A stretch of 64,000 nucleotides of DNA, from assembly GCF_963678195.1 (NCBI RefSeq), contig NZ_OY782759.1, positions 1,426,001 through 1,490,000 on the forward strand. Reading direction: 5' to 3'. The position numbers and the translations under genes are program-made. The notes beneath the pieces are model-generated. The model was not told where the DNA came from, did no database searches, and saw only the letters and a program-made list of their open reading frames with translations. Every line of letters begins with the position of its first letter. Position 1 is the first letter of the stretch. Below, one piece after another: positions 45,137 through 53,388 of this stretch. Origin of the DNA: an uncultured Hyphomonas sp. (lineage in GTDB: Bacteria; Pseudomonadota; Alphaproteobacteria; Caulobacterales; Hyphomonadaceae).

Positions 45137-45951
45137 GGCATTGTCAAAGGAGCTGGTCTTGAGGTGGGCGATCCTGTCGTCTGGCCTTGGGAAATGCCCC
45201 AAAACCCATTCCGCTACTTCGAGACATCGCCCGAGATCATCCAACTTTCGGTCATGATGTATGTTCGATTTCCGCTCTCATTGCGCAATGTCGAAGACCT
45301 ACTCCATGAGCGCAGGATCGAAATTTGCCATGAAATTGTCCGTCAATGGGTGGACCGCTTCGGCACTTATTTCGCGCACAAGATCCGCAAGCGTCGCTCG
45401 AAAGCTATGCGACAGAGCCCGCAATGGCATTGGCATCTGGATGAGGTCTTCGTGAAGATCCGGGGTGAGCGGCATTACTTGTGGCGCGCGATCGATCATG
45501 AAGGTGAGGTGCTTGAATCCTATGTTACCAAGAAGCGGGACAAGGCTGCTGCATTGAAATTCCTAAAGAAAGCAATGAAGCGTTACGGGAATCCGCATGT
45601 CGTGCTAACGGATAGATGCCCGTCCTACAGAGCTGCCATGAAGGTGATTGGAAGCGAGGGCCGCCAGGAAACTGGCCGGCATCTCAACAATCGTGCTGAA
45701 AATTCCCACTTTCCATTCCGACGAAGAGAACGGGCCATGTCACGGTTCCGGCGCATGCGAAGTCTGCAGAAATTCGCTTCAATCCATTCGTCAGTATACA
45801 GTCACTTAAATCATCAAAGGGGTATCGAGAGCAGGCCCAGGTTCAAATCGCTACGCGACGCCGCTCTTTTCGAATGGCGGGAATTGGTCGTCGCCTGAGA
45901 CATGCCGGCTCGCCAAAAATGGAGACGGGTTCGCATTCGTCTGGCAGCACT
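45137..45951 (+). mobile_element. IS6-family insertion sequence, copy 4
   Basis: 815 bp from GGCATTGTCAA to CTGGCAGCACT; the right repeat has drifted at two positions. Flanks CTCAGCCG and TGAGCGGG do not match. It separates the phoD operon from the phosphonate cluster. The left end begins 22 bases after the phoD stop. Confidence 0.9.
45194..45898 (+). CDS. IS6-family transposase
   Basis: 234 residues from the ATG at 45194; an upstream in-frame start at 45164 adds ten residues inside the IS end. DDE core present: WHLDEVFVKIRGERHYLWRA, VVLTDRCPSYRAAM (second D kept), NNRAENSHFPFRRRER. It differs from the other copies by substitutions such as EICHEIV and VYSHLNHQRG, so it is an older or separate lineage. 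Confidence 0.92.
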   Translation: MPQNPFRYFETSPEIIQLSVMMYVRFPLSLRNVEDLLHERRIEICHEIVRQWVDRFGTYFAHKIRKRRSKAMRQSPQWHWHLDEVFVKIRGERHYLWRAIDHEGEVLESYVTKKRDKAAALKFLKKAMKRYGNPHVVLTDRCPSYRAAMKVIGSEGRQETGRHLNNRAENSHFPFRRRERAMSRFRRMRSLQKFASIHSSVYSHLNHQRGIESRPRFKSLRDAALFEWRELVVA

Positions 45952-45965
45952 TGAGCGGGGCTCGA

Positions 45966-46859
45966 TCAGATGAGGCCACGTGCAGTCGCGAATGCGTTTG
46001 CTACTGTCAGGGCCAGCCGGATGGCTGGCAAACGTTTGCGTTCACCCCGGATTGCAAGATATCCGTTAACGGTAAGCGACTTTGAGTTTGATGATATTTC
46101 AACCGTCCGTATGCGTGGGTCTGGTGGGCATTCGTGGCGAAGCATCAGGCTGATGCCTATGTTGTTGGCAATTGCTTCCCGGATCATCTCGCGCGTATGC
46201 ATTTCCATGATCCGTGCGGGCTCGACTGAGGATTCCGACAAGATGCGCTTGATCGAGCTAAGAGTACGAGAGGTGGGTTCACGTATCAAAAGTACTTCGC
46301 TCTGCAGGCGCAATAAATCAAATTGCTTCGCACCATGATCATCCCAATCGGCATGAACGACGGCAACAAGCGTATCGCTATAGAGGGGGGCGTAGACATA
46401 GTCGCTGTGTACAAATGGTTCGCAGACAATAGCGACGTCTATCTGCGCTTTCAGAAGAAGTTCATTCGTCGCCTGTGCATTTGATACGGTCACCTTGAAA
46501 TCGGTTTCCGGAGCATGTGCCAGATATGCTGCCATAAACTCAGCAGTCTGTGGTGGAGAATCCGTTCCAAGGCGAATTGTGCCGCCTTCTTCGGTTTTGG
46601 TTTCGCCGAGCAAAAGTGAGATTTCATCTGCGACACCGAACAGCGCGGTTGTCCTTTTCAGCAGGCTTTCGCCTGCTGGTGTGAGGCTGAGCGGCGGACG
46701 CGTCCCTTCGATCAGTTTCAATTGGTATCTGTCTTCGAGAGCCTTGAGTTGTTTCGAAAGCGTGGGCTGGGAAACATTTAGACGGCGGGCGGCCCGGGAG
46801 ACGCCCTGTTCAAGGGCAATCGCATGAAATGCCCGGAGGTGCTGGAAATTGATGGTCAT
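45966..46859 (-). CDS. LysR-family transcriptional regulator
   Basis: 297 residues. N-terminal HTH: FQHLRAFHAIALEQGVSRAA, LNVSQPTLSKQLKALEDRY. The effector domain begins near residue 90 (GGTIRLGTDSPPQTAEFMAA) and ends without oddities. It is divergent from the FAD oxidoreductase/phosphonate genes, and an inverted repeat with LysR-box geometry lies between them. It probably activates the cluster in response to an aminophosphonate or its aldehyde. Similar LysR genes adjoin 2-aminoethylphosphonate clusters in other bacteria. Confidence 0.92.
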   Translation of the reverse strand: MTINFQHLRAFHAIALEQGVSRAARRLNVSQPTLSKQLKALEDRYQLKLIEGTRPPLSLTPAGESLLKRTTALFGVADEISLLLGETKTEEGGTIRLGTDSPPQTAEFMAAYLAHAPETDFKVTVSNAQATNELLLKAQIDVAIVCEPFVHSDYVYAPLYSDTLVAVVHADWDDHGAKQFDLLRLQSEVLLIREPTSRTLSSIKRILSESSVEPARIMEMHTREMIREAIANNIGISLMLRHECPPDPRIRTVEISSNSKSLTVNGYLAIRGERKRLPAIRLALTVANAFATARGLI

Positions 46860-46923
46860 GTGCCCTCAAACGGTTCCTGATTGAGTGTACCTGCGTTGTT
46901 AGAACTTCAGGCGCCCAATATCT

Positions 46924-46943
46924 ATCTATAGCTTCTCGGCTAT
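46924..46943. promoter_or_regulatory. LysR-type operator: CTATAGC-N6-GCTATAG
   Basis: CTATAGC-TTCTCG-GCTATAG is a perfect 7-bp inverted repeat in the 169-base gap between divergent lysR and the FAD oxidoreductase gene. It lies 65 bases from lysR and 85 bases from the oxidoreductase start. It contains the T-N11-A pattern of LysR boxes. Binding is inferred from position and symmetry. Confidence 0.6.
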
Positions 46944-47028
46944 AGCCCCTATGTCTCAAATGTATTCGCGTAGACTGCGTTTATTCGCGAAACCCATGCA
47001 GGTGAAAACTGTTTGCGGGTTTAGTTAT

Positions 47029-48171
47029 ATGGCGAACGAATATGATGTTGTGGTGGTCGGGGCAGGTATTGTCGGAATTGCCCACGCGCTTGCCGCCGCG
47101 AAGTTCGGAGCGCGGGTTGCACTGGTCGAGGCCAGGCCCAAGGCAGTTGGCGCGAGCATCCGGAATTTTGGCTTCGTGACAGTCACGGGACAGGAGCGAC
47201 ACCAAATGTGGTCGCTGGCCCGCCGTTCGCGAAACAGATGGGCGGAGGTTGCGTCAGCTACAGGTATAAAGGTCGAGCAGACTGGAATGATCATGGCTGC
47301 GCGGCGCCGTGAGGCTGCGGCGGTTCTGGAAGAGTTTCTCGACACTGAGATGGGTGAGGATTGTATTCTCGCCGACCCGAGGGAGCTTCAGCGCCATGCG
47401 CCCGGTGTTCCATTCGAAAACCTGATATGTGCCCTTGTCAGCCCACACGAGATCAGGGTTGAAGCGAAAAGTGTATTGCCTGTCCTTCTGGAGTGGGTGT
47501 CATCTGCGTGGGATGTTGACGTCCATATGTCCTCATTCGTGGTGGACGTGCATGCAGGTTGCGTCGTAACGGCACGTGGGGAGTTGCGCGGGAAGACGAT
47601 TTTTGTCTGTCCCGGTGACGAAGTCGCTAGCCTAATGCCTGAACTGGCTCGCGAAATGGGTGTGCAACCCTGCAAGCTCCAAATGATGCGTCTCGCTGAC
47701 CCAGGATACAAGCTCCCGTCACCCGTGATGAGCGATCTTGGGCTTGTTCGCTATCAGGGCTATTCTGAACTCGCTTCAGCAACGGCTCTGAAAGAGCGGT
47801 TGGAAAAAGAGCAATCGGCGGAACTTGCAGCCGGTGTTCACCTCATTGCAGTGCAATCGGGCGATGGAAGCATGATCGTAGGCGACAGTCACGCCTATTC
47901 CGACGCGTTGGATCCGTTCCAGCGAGCGAGTATCGACCAGCTTATTCTGGATGAGTTCGCGAATGTTCTTGGAACGCCACCAGTTGTTATCGAACGGTGG
48001 GTCGGAACATACGCATGGTCGCCGGAGCGCAATTGGTTCACCAAGGAGGTAGAGCCGGACGTCCATGTCACAGTGATTACATGTGGCGCCGGTATGTCGA
48101 CAGCTTTCGCGATTGCAGAAGATGTCGTTGCGAGTGCGTTTCAGCCTTTAAGCGGGAGTGCCTCACGATGA
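47029..48171 (+). CDS. FAD-dependent oxidoreductase of phosphonate clusters (TIGR03364/HpnW type)
   Basis: 380 residues from the ATG at 47029; longer in-frame starts lack homology-like sequence. N-terminal Rossmann FAD fold YDVVVVGAGIVGIAHALAAA, then RPKAVGASIRNFGFV, a signature of the TIGR03364 subfamily of DAO-like oxidases. C-terminal VITCGAGMSTAFAIAEDV contacts FAD. This subfamily regularly sits beside phosphonatases and is thought to oxidise aminophosphonates to phosphonoacetaldehyde-type products. That is consistent here, where the next gene is phosphonoacetaldehyde hydrolase with an ATGA overlap. The exact substrate is not known from sequence. Confidence 0.88.
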   Translation: MANEYDVVVVGAGIVGIAHALAAAKFGARVALVEARPKAVGASIRNFGFVTVTGQERHQMWSLARRSRNRWAEVASATGIKVEQTGMIMAARRREAAAVLEEFLDTEMGEDCILADPRELQRHAPGVPFENLICALVSPHEIRVEAKSVLPVLLEWVSSAWDVDVHMSSFVVDVHAGCVVTARGELRGKTIFVCPGDEVASLMPELAREMGVQPCKLQMMRLADPGYKLPSPVMSDLGLVRYQGYSELASATALKERLEKEQSAELAAGVHLIAVQSGDGSMIVGDSHAYSDALDPFQRASIDQLILDEFANVLGTPPVVIERWVGTYAWSPERNWFTKEVEPDVHVTVITCGAGMSTAFAIAEDVVASAFQPLSGSASR

Positions 48172-48998
48172 GTGTCATCAGTACTGTCATATTCGATTGG
48201 GCGGGTACGATTGTAGATTTCGGATCCCGCGCACCAGTTGCCGCGATGAAGCGCGTATTCGAAGATGCCGGAATGCGGGTCTCCGAGGCGCAAATTCGGA
48301 AATATATGGGACTTGCAAAACGCGATCATGTCATCGCGATGCTTTCGGCACCAGAAGGACAAAGTGCGTGGCATTCCGCCAACCAGCGCGACTGGAATGA
48401 AAGCGATGTCGACCATCTTTTGACGCATCTGACGCCTGCCATGGCTATGTCTGCAGTGGAGTGTTCAGAGCTGATATCGGGGGCCAGAGAAATGATCGAC
48501 TGGCTGGTCGTTCGAGGAATTCGGATTGGCTCCACGACGGGATACAACCGGGCAATGATGACCGACATTCTACCGCTTGCGGCAAAGCAAGGCTACACGC
48601 CCGAAGTCATTATCTGTGCAGGTGAAACCAGTTTGGGGCGGCCTGCTCCTCTGATGATCTGGAAGGTTCTGGAGACGCTGGAAAGCTGGCCGGTGCATTC
48701 TTGTCTCAAAGTAGATGATGCCCCCGTCGGGATTGAGGCGGGCGTAAATGCCGGCGTCTGGACGGTCGGCGTTGCTGGTTCGGGCAACGGGGTGGGAATG
48801 TCGCAAGACGAATTTTCAAGGTTAACTCCACAAGAGAAGGCTGCTGCGATGGCCCCTGCGGCAAAAGAGTTCGAACGTGCGGGGGCGGACTTTGTTGTGG
48901 AGAGCGTTGCGGACATATCTGGCACTATTGAACGGATCGACCGTCTTCTTCTGGAAGGTGAGCGGCCAGGTCGGCGACCGTGCGAGTCGTTCGTTTAG
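48168..48998 (+). CDS. phnX: Phosphonoacetaldehyde hydrolase (phosphonatase)
   Basis: 276 residues. HAD-fold motif I VIFDWAGTIVDFGSRAP (nucleophile D10), the Schiff-base lysine in KYMGLAKRDHV (K51, at the position of K53 in Bacillus PhnX), motif II GSTTGYNRAM and motif III/IV GRPAP with KVDDAPVGIEAGVNAG. The presence of the lysine marks a true phosphonatase, which splits phosphonoacetaldehyde into acetaldehyde and phosphate. It starts in the stop of the oxidoreductase gene, and the next gene's GTG lies within its end, so the three are tightly coupled. Confidence 0.93.
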   Translation: MSVISTVIFDWAGTIVDFGSRAPVAAMKRVFEDAGMRVSEAQIRKYMGLAKRDHVIAMLSAPEGQSAWHSANQRDWNESDVDHLLTHLTPAMAMSAVECSELISGAREMIDWLVVRGIRIGSTTGYNRAMMTDILPLAAKQGYTPEVIICAGETSLGRPAPLMIWKVLETLESWPVHSCLKVDDAPVGIEAGVNAGVWTVGVAGSGNGVGMSQDEFSRLTPQEKAAAMAPAAKEFERAGADFVVESVADISGTIERIDRLLLEGERPGRRPCESFV

Positions 48999-50326
48999 AG
49001 CCCGGCGCATTCTCATCCCACTGGACACTTTCGGGAAACTTTGACGTGAGCTCCAAACTGAATCCAGCGGGTAGGTCTGCCGTACAAAGCGTTCTGTTCG
49101 TTGTTTATGCGGGAAGTGCTGCCTTCGCAGCATATTTCTCGATGTATGCCTTCCGGAAACCTTTCGCTGCTGCGAATTATGAAGACGTGGCGAGTTGGGC
49201 ATTCGGGCTGGATTTCAAGATCGCTCTCGTTCTTGCTCAACTTGTGGGATATGCCGCATCAAAGTTTTTGGGTGTCAAAATTCTTTCCGAGATGGGGAGA
49301 AGCAGACGAGGGGCTGCAATTGTTGGGCTGATCAGCATTGCCTGGGTCGCCCTGCTATTCTTCGCCGTGCTTCCCATCAGTCTGAAACCGCTGGCCATGG
49401 TGCTGAATGGTTTGGCGCTCGGTATGATTTGGGGGTTGGTTTTCGGCTATGTGGAGGGGCGGCGCACCAGTGAAATCCTCGGTGCGATCCTGTGCGCCAG
49501 CTTTATCGTCTCGTCAGGAATCGTGAAGAGCGCAGGAGTCTGGTTGATGAATGCATTCGGCGTCACGGAATTCTGGATGCCGGCAGCTACGGGTCTGTTA
49601 TTCTTTCCATTGCTCCTTGTCTCAACGATTGGACTCTCCCTTCTTTCGCCTCCTGATCAGGACGACATCAATCTTCGTGTTGAGCGAAAACCGATGAATA
49701 CCACTGACCGTCGTTCTTTTCTTGCGGCACTCGGTCCGGGCCTAGTCCCGGTTATCATCGCCTATGTTATGTTTACCATTATCCGGGACTTCCGTGACAG
49801 TTTCGCAGCAGAGATCTGGACCGACCTGGGATATGCGGGTGTGTCGAGTGTATTCACTGCCAGTGAAGCGCCGATCGCCATTGTCACACTGGCTGTGCTC
49901 GCAGCACTTTTTGTTATACGCAGCAATCGTCACGCGATATGGGCCATATGCCTGATCGTTATGTTTGGGTCTTCCCTGATAGTTGGGTCTACCTTTGCCT
50001 TTCAATCTGGTGGGCTGACACCACTCATGTGGATGGTCCTGTGTGGCGGGGGACTCTATCTCGCCTATACTCCGTTCAACGCCATGTTCTTTGACCGCCT
50101 CATCGCGGCGAGCGAGCGATCCGGCAATGCGGTTTTCCTGATCTATCTTGCGGACGCGTCGGGCTATGCTGGCAGTGTTGCTTTGCTGTTGGTCAAAAAC
50201 TTCCTGAATCCGAATGTGGAATGGAAGAGCTTTTTTATCGGGCTCGCTTATGTCGGCGGCATCGCAAGTTTCTTACTCATTCTTGTGTCTTCACTGTACT
50301 TCCATAGTCGCCTTAAGACCGGCTGA
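48980..50326 (+). CDS. Multi-pass transporter-like protein (DUF5690-like), phosphonate cluster
   Basis: 448 residues from a GTG overlapping phnX; a GTG at 49046 with GGGA upstream (426 residues) is an equally good start. About twelve hydrophobic helices are visible, in an MFS-like arrangement. The first carries YFSMYAFRKPFAAANY and the next region GLDFKIALVLAQLVGYAASK. This resembles the DUF5690 family, which turns up beside TIGR03364 oxidases in other phyla. No ABC phosphonate transporter is present here, so this protein is the best candidate for aminophosphonate uptake across the inner membrane. That role is inferred from context. Confidence 0.75.
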   Translation: MRVVRLEPGAFSSHWTLSGNFDVSSKLNPAGRSAVQSVLFVVYAGSAAFAAYFSMYAFRKPFAAANYEDVASWAFGLDFKIALVLAQLVGYAASKFLGVKILSEMGRSRRGAAIVGLISIAWVALLFFAVLPISLKPLAMVLNGLALGMIWGLVFGYVEGRRTSEILGAILCASFIVSSGIVKSAGVWLMNAFGVTEFWMPAATGLLFFPLLLVSTIGLSLLSPPDQDDINLRVERKPMNTTDRRSFLAALGPGLVPVIIAYVMFTIIRDFRDSFAAEIWTDLGYAGVSSVFTASEAPIAIVTLAVLAALFVIRSNRHAIWAICLIVMFGSSLIVGSTFAFQSGGLTPLMWMVLCGGGLYLAYTPFNAMFFDRLIAASERSGNAVFLIYLADASGYAGSVALLLVKNFLNPNVEWKSFFIGLAYVGGIASFLLILVSSLYFHSRLKTG

Positions 50327-50388
50327 TGACAGGCGACATTCCAAGTTCTGCCTTGGCTTGCTGAGGCTTGCATATGAGGTTGCATTCC

Positions 50389-52101
50389 ATGATTGACGCC
50401 AAAAATATCCTTCTGCTGATAATGCTGTCATTTGGGCTTGTTGCTTGTTCTTCAGAGGAGAATGGCCATCAAGCGGCCGACCTGATCTTGCGCAATGGCG
50501 TTGTGGTCACGATGGAAGCAGAGGCTCCCCAGGCCTCCGCTGTCGCAATCCGTGACGGGGTTATTACTGCTGTCGGAGACGATGCTGATGTGGACATGCT
50601 AATTGGAGGCAAAACGACAATAATCGATGCGGCAGGCCGCTTCGTGGTGCCCGGCTTCATCGACACCCATATGCACCCGCACCCGCTTTTCGATGAGATG
50701 AGTCCTTTTGGGAATTTGGATTTGACGCCGGAAGGTGGGATCATTTCCCGTGCCACGCTCATGGACAAGCTTCGCCAGAAAGTTTCGGTGACACCACCCG
50801 GTCAACTTATCATCGGTATGGGGTACAATGACAATATAGTGGACGGACATCCAACTGCGAGAGAGTTGGATCTCGTTGCACCGAATAATCCGGTGATTTT
50901 AGTCCATTCGAGCGGCCACCGTTCTGTTGTGAATACGTTCGCCCTCGACGCTGCGGGTATTACGGATGAAACGCCAGATACGCCTGGCTCGAAGATTGAG
51001 CGCGATGAAGATGGTCACGCAACGGGCATTATTCTTGAGCGTGTGCCGGAGCTCTATACGCTCTACGAAAACCGTCCGGAACCTGGTGAGGCAGAAACGC
51101 TTGAAGCGTATCGTAAGGAATTTCGCCAGTTTCTGTCCAATGGAATTGTCGCCGTTGCGGACGCCAGTGCAACACCCGAGACACTTTCTCTATACCGTAC
51201 GCTTCTGAACGATGGTTTGCCAATACGGGTATATGCGATGACGTTGTCTACTCATCTTGATTGGCTTATCGAGAACCGAGGTGAAGCTGAGTGGCAGGTG
51301 CCCGGGCTGACCATGCGCACGGTAAAGGTATTTCACGGTAACTCTCTTTCCGGCAGAACGGCTTGGCTGTATGAACCCTATGCGAACGATCCCAATTATT
51401 TCGGCATTCCTCCATCGCGACCGCAGAAAGCCCTGAATGACTTAATTGGTCGCATCCATGCTGCGGGGCTCCAGGCGGCCGTGCATGCGAATGGTGATCG
51501 CGAGATTGATATGGTGTTGGACGCATTTGAACACGCACAGAAATCCGATCTAAATTTGGACGCGCGGCATCGGATAGAGCATGGTAGTGTCGTGAATACA
51601 GATATTCTGGATCGAATGAAGCATGGGCGCGTCGCATTAGCCCCGCATTCCTATGTTCTCAACCATGGGGAAAAAATGGAGGATTATGGTGCGATGCGCT
51701 GGAATTGGATGCATCCGAATCGTAGCGCACTTGATTGGGGTATCCCGATTGGCGGGAATTCCGATTATCCGGTCAGTCCTGCAAAGCCGATGCAGAGAGT
51801 TCAGAGTATGGTGACCCGAAAGGCACGCAGCAACGGTAAGATCTATGGCCTCAAGCAACGTATAACAATCGAGGACGCTTTGAAAGTCTGGACTCTCGGG
51901 AGCGCATATCTCCAGTTCGAAGAGAACACGTCCGGATCGATCAAACCTGGCAAACGAGGGGATCTTGTCGTGCTCTCAGAAGATCCACGGGCTGTCGACG
52001 AAGACCAAATTGGTGACATCTCCGTGGATTATACAATCGTCGGGGGTGCTATTGTGTATAAGAGAGATGTCGCCGCTGGACCTGAAGCGGACACTTGGTA
52101 A
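50389..52101 (+). CDS. YtcJ-like amidohydrolase lipoprotein
   Basis: 570 residues from the ATG at 50389; ATGs 15 and 21 bases upstream are possible. Lipoprotein signal LLLIMLSFGLVAC. Amidohydrolase_3 features: ADLILRNGVVVTME at the start, VVPGFIDTHMHPHP (metal HxH), AAVHANGDREIDMVLDAF, RHRIEHGSVV, GGNSDYPVSPAKPM and GKRGDLVVLSED. The enzyme should hydrolyse an amide, carbamate or cyclic compound outside the inner membrane. It follows the phosphonate operon by 62 bases on the same strand. It may release an aminophosphonate from an amide, but substrate is not deducible. Confidence 0.87.
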   Translation: MIDAKNILLLIMLSFGLVACSSEENGHQAADLILRNGVVVTMEAEAPQASAVAIRDGVITAVGDDADVDMLIGGKTTIIDAAGRFVVPGFIDTHMHPHPLFDEMSPFGNLDLTPEGGIISRATLMDKLRQKVSVTPPGQLIIGMGYNDNIVDGHPTARELDLVAPNNPVILVHSSGHRSVVNTFALDAAGITDETPDTPGSKIERDEDGHATGIILERVPELYTLYENRPEPGEAETLEAYRKEFRQFLSNGIVAVADASATPETLSLYRTLLNDGLPIRVYAMTLSTHLDWLIENRGEAEWQVPGLTMRTVKVFHGNSLSGRTAWLYEPYANDPNYFGIPPSRPQKALNDLIGRIHAAGLQAAVHANGDREIDMVLDAFEHAQKSDLNLDARHRIEHGSVVNTDILDRMKHGRVALAPHSYVLNHGEKMEDYGAMRWNWMHPNRSALDWGIPIGGNSDYPVSPAKPMQRVQSMVTRKARSNGKIYGLKQRITIEDALKVWTLGSAYLQFEENTSGSIKPGKRGDLVVLSEDPRAVDEDQIGDISVDYTIVGGAIVYKRDVAAGPEADTW

Positions 52102-52140
52102 TGCGCATGTAATTACCACCACTCCGAGCAGGCCTTGTTA

Positions 52141-52232
52141 GTAGCGTCTGCAACGAAGTCTGCAAAAGTTTGATTGAAATAGTTTGTCTGTGTGCAATCA
52201 TTTCAACCTACAAAGGGATGCCTAAAGCTGGG
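52141..52232 (+). mobile_element. Decayed IS6 C-terminal scrap
   Basis: The sequence reads RSLQKF, then a stop, then SVCNHFNLQR in the transposase frame, matching the C-terminal region of the IS6 transposase with stops. It lies 26 bases before the left end of IS6 copy 5. It is a remnant of an older insertion. Confidence 0.7.
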
Positions 52233-52257
52233 CTCGTTCAAATTTCCAGGTATTGTT

Positions 52258-53072
52258 GGTGTTGTCAGCGGCACCGGACTTGAGGTGAGCAATCCAGGCG
52301 TTTAGCCTCAGGAAATGGCCAAGAACCCGTTTCGCTACTTTAAAACCTCGCCTGAGATCATCCAGCTTGGCGTGATGATGTATGTCAGATTCCCGCTGTC
52401 TCTGCGCAATGTCGAAGACCTCCTGCATGAGCGTGGGATCGACATCTGCCACGCAAGCGTCCGGCTTTGGGTCGACCGCTTCGGTACTTACTTCGCCCAT
52501 GAGATCCGCAAGCGCCGGTCGGAATCGATGCGGCGAAGCCCGCAATGGCGATGGCACCTGGACGAGGTATTCGTCAAAATCAGAGGCGAGCGACACTACC
52601 TCTGGCGCGCGGTGGATCACGAGGGAGAGGTGCTCGAGTCGTATGTAACAAAGACTCGGGACAAGGCTTCCGCATTGAAATTCCTGAAGAAAGCCATGAA
52701 GCGGTACGGAAATCCACATGTTGTGGTGATGGACAAATGTCCATCATATCGAGCGGCTATGAAAATGATCGGGAGCGAAGGTCGCCAGGAGACTGGCCTG
52801 CACCTCAACAATCGCGCTGAGAATTCATGCTTGCCCTTCCGCCGACGAGGGCGGGCGATGTCTCGGTTCCGGCGGATGCGAAGTTTGCAGAAGTTCGTTT
52901 CAGTTAATTCGTCAGTGTGCAATCACTTCAACTTCGAAAGGCACATCAACACCAGAATCCGGTTCAAACAGAAACGAGACGCCGCGCTTCGCGAGTGGCG
53001 CGACCTCCTCGTCGCTTAGGACCTGCTGGTCCGCGAATTACGGAGACTGGTTCGAGTTTGTCTGACAGCACC
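52258..53072 (+). mobile_element. IS6-family insertion sequence, copy 5
   Basis: 815 bp from GGTGTTGTCAG to TCTGACAGCACC. Flanks GTATTGTT and GTCCGCCG do not match. The first 368 bp equal copy 2 base for base, but the middle resembles copy 3. It is a mosaic. Confidence 0.92.
52315..53019 (+). CDS. IS6-family transposase
   Basis: 234 residues. WHLDEVFVKIRGERHYLWRA carries the first D, VVVMDKCPSYRAAM the second (Thr-to-Met change before it) and NNRAENSCLPFRRRGR the E. Small changes such as SVNSSVCNHF set the C-terminus apart. The N-terminal 100 residues are identical to the transposase at 30911. It is probably active or recently active. Confidence 0.92.
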   Translation: MAKNPFRYFKTSPEIIQLGVMMYVRFPLSLRNVEDLLHERGIDICHASVRLWVDRFGTYFAHEIRKRRSESMRRSPQWRWHLDEVFVKIRGERHYLWRAVDHEGEVLESYVTKTRDKASALKFLKKAMKRYGNPHVVVMDKCPSYRAAMKMIGSEGRQETGLHLNNRAENSCLPFRRRGRAMSRFRRMRSLQKFVSVNSSVCNHFNFERHINTRIRFKQKRDAALREWRDLLVA

Positions 53073-53323
53073 GTCCGCCGGGCAGGCGCACTGGCATGAA
53101 CCTGGGCCCCTCCGGGCAACGAATTCAGGTGACACCCCTGCCGAATGGTTGGTGGTGACGTTCAAACACTAGAATTTTTTGGTCAAGAGAGATGCGGACC
53201 GTCTCTGCGAGCCCGGCAGGAATTATGGATCAGGCCGGGGCTGCATGCGGATGGTCCCGTCGCTCTCGCAGGACCCATTTCGATCATCGCGCAGCAATTT
53301 TCACTGTGACTCAATTTCGCAAT

Positions 53324-53338
53324 TGAAAATCATTCTCA
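53324..53338 (+). promoter_or_regulatory. Fur-box-like site upstream of TBDR
   Basis: TGAAAAT-C-ATTCTCA fits the 7-1-7 Fur core (TGATAAT-N-ATTATCA) with one mismatch in each half and near-perfect internal symmetry. It lies 50 bases before the TBDR start, where a promoter would be. It implies repression by iron through Fur. Nothing else recognisable is seen in 53073-53388. Confidence 0.65.
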
Positions 53339-53388
53339 CATGTGTTTTCAGATATTGTTATTCTATTTCATCGGGAAGGGGCCTCGGA

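Noticed and set aside
45164-45193. Longer start for the IS6 transposase at 45164
   Set aside because: The extra ten residues are encoded by the IS terminal region and are absent from the sister copies; the ATG at 45194 aligns with them.
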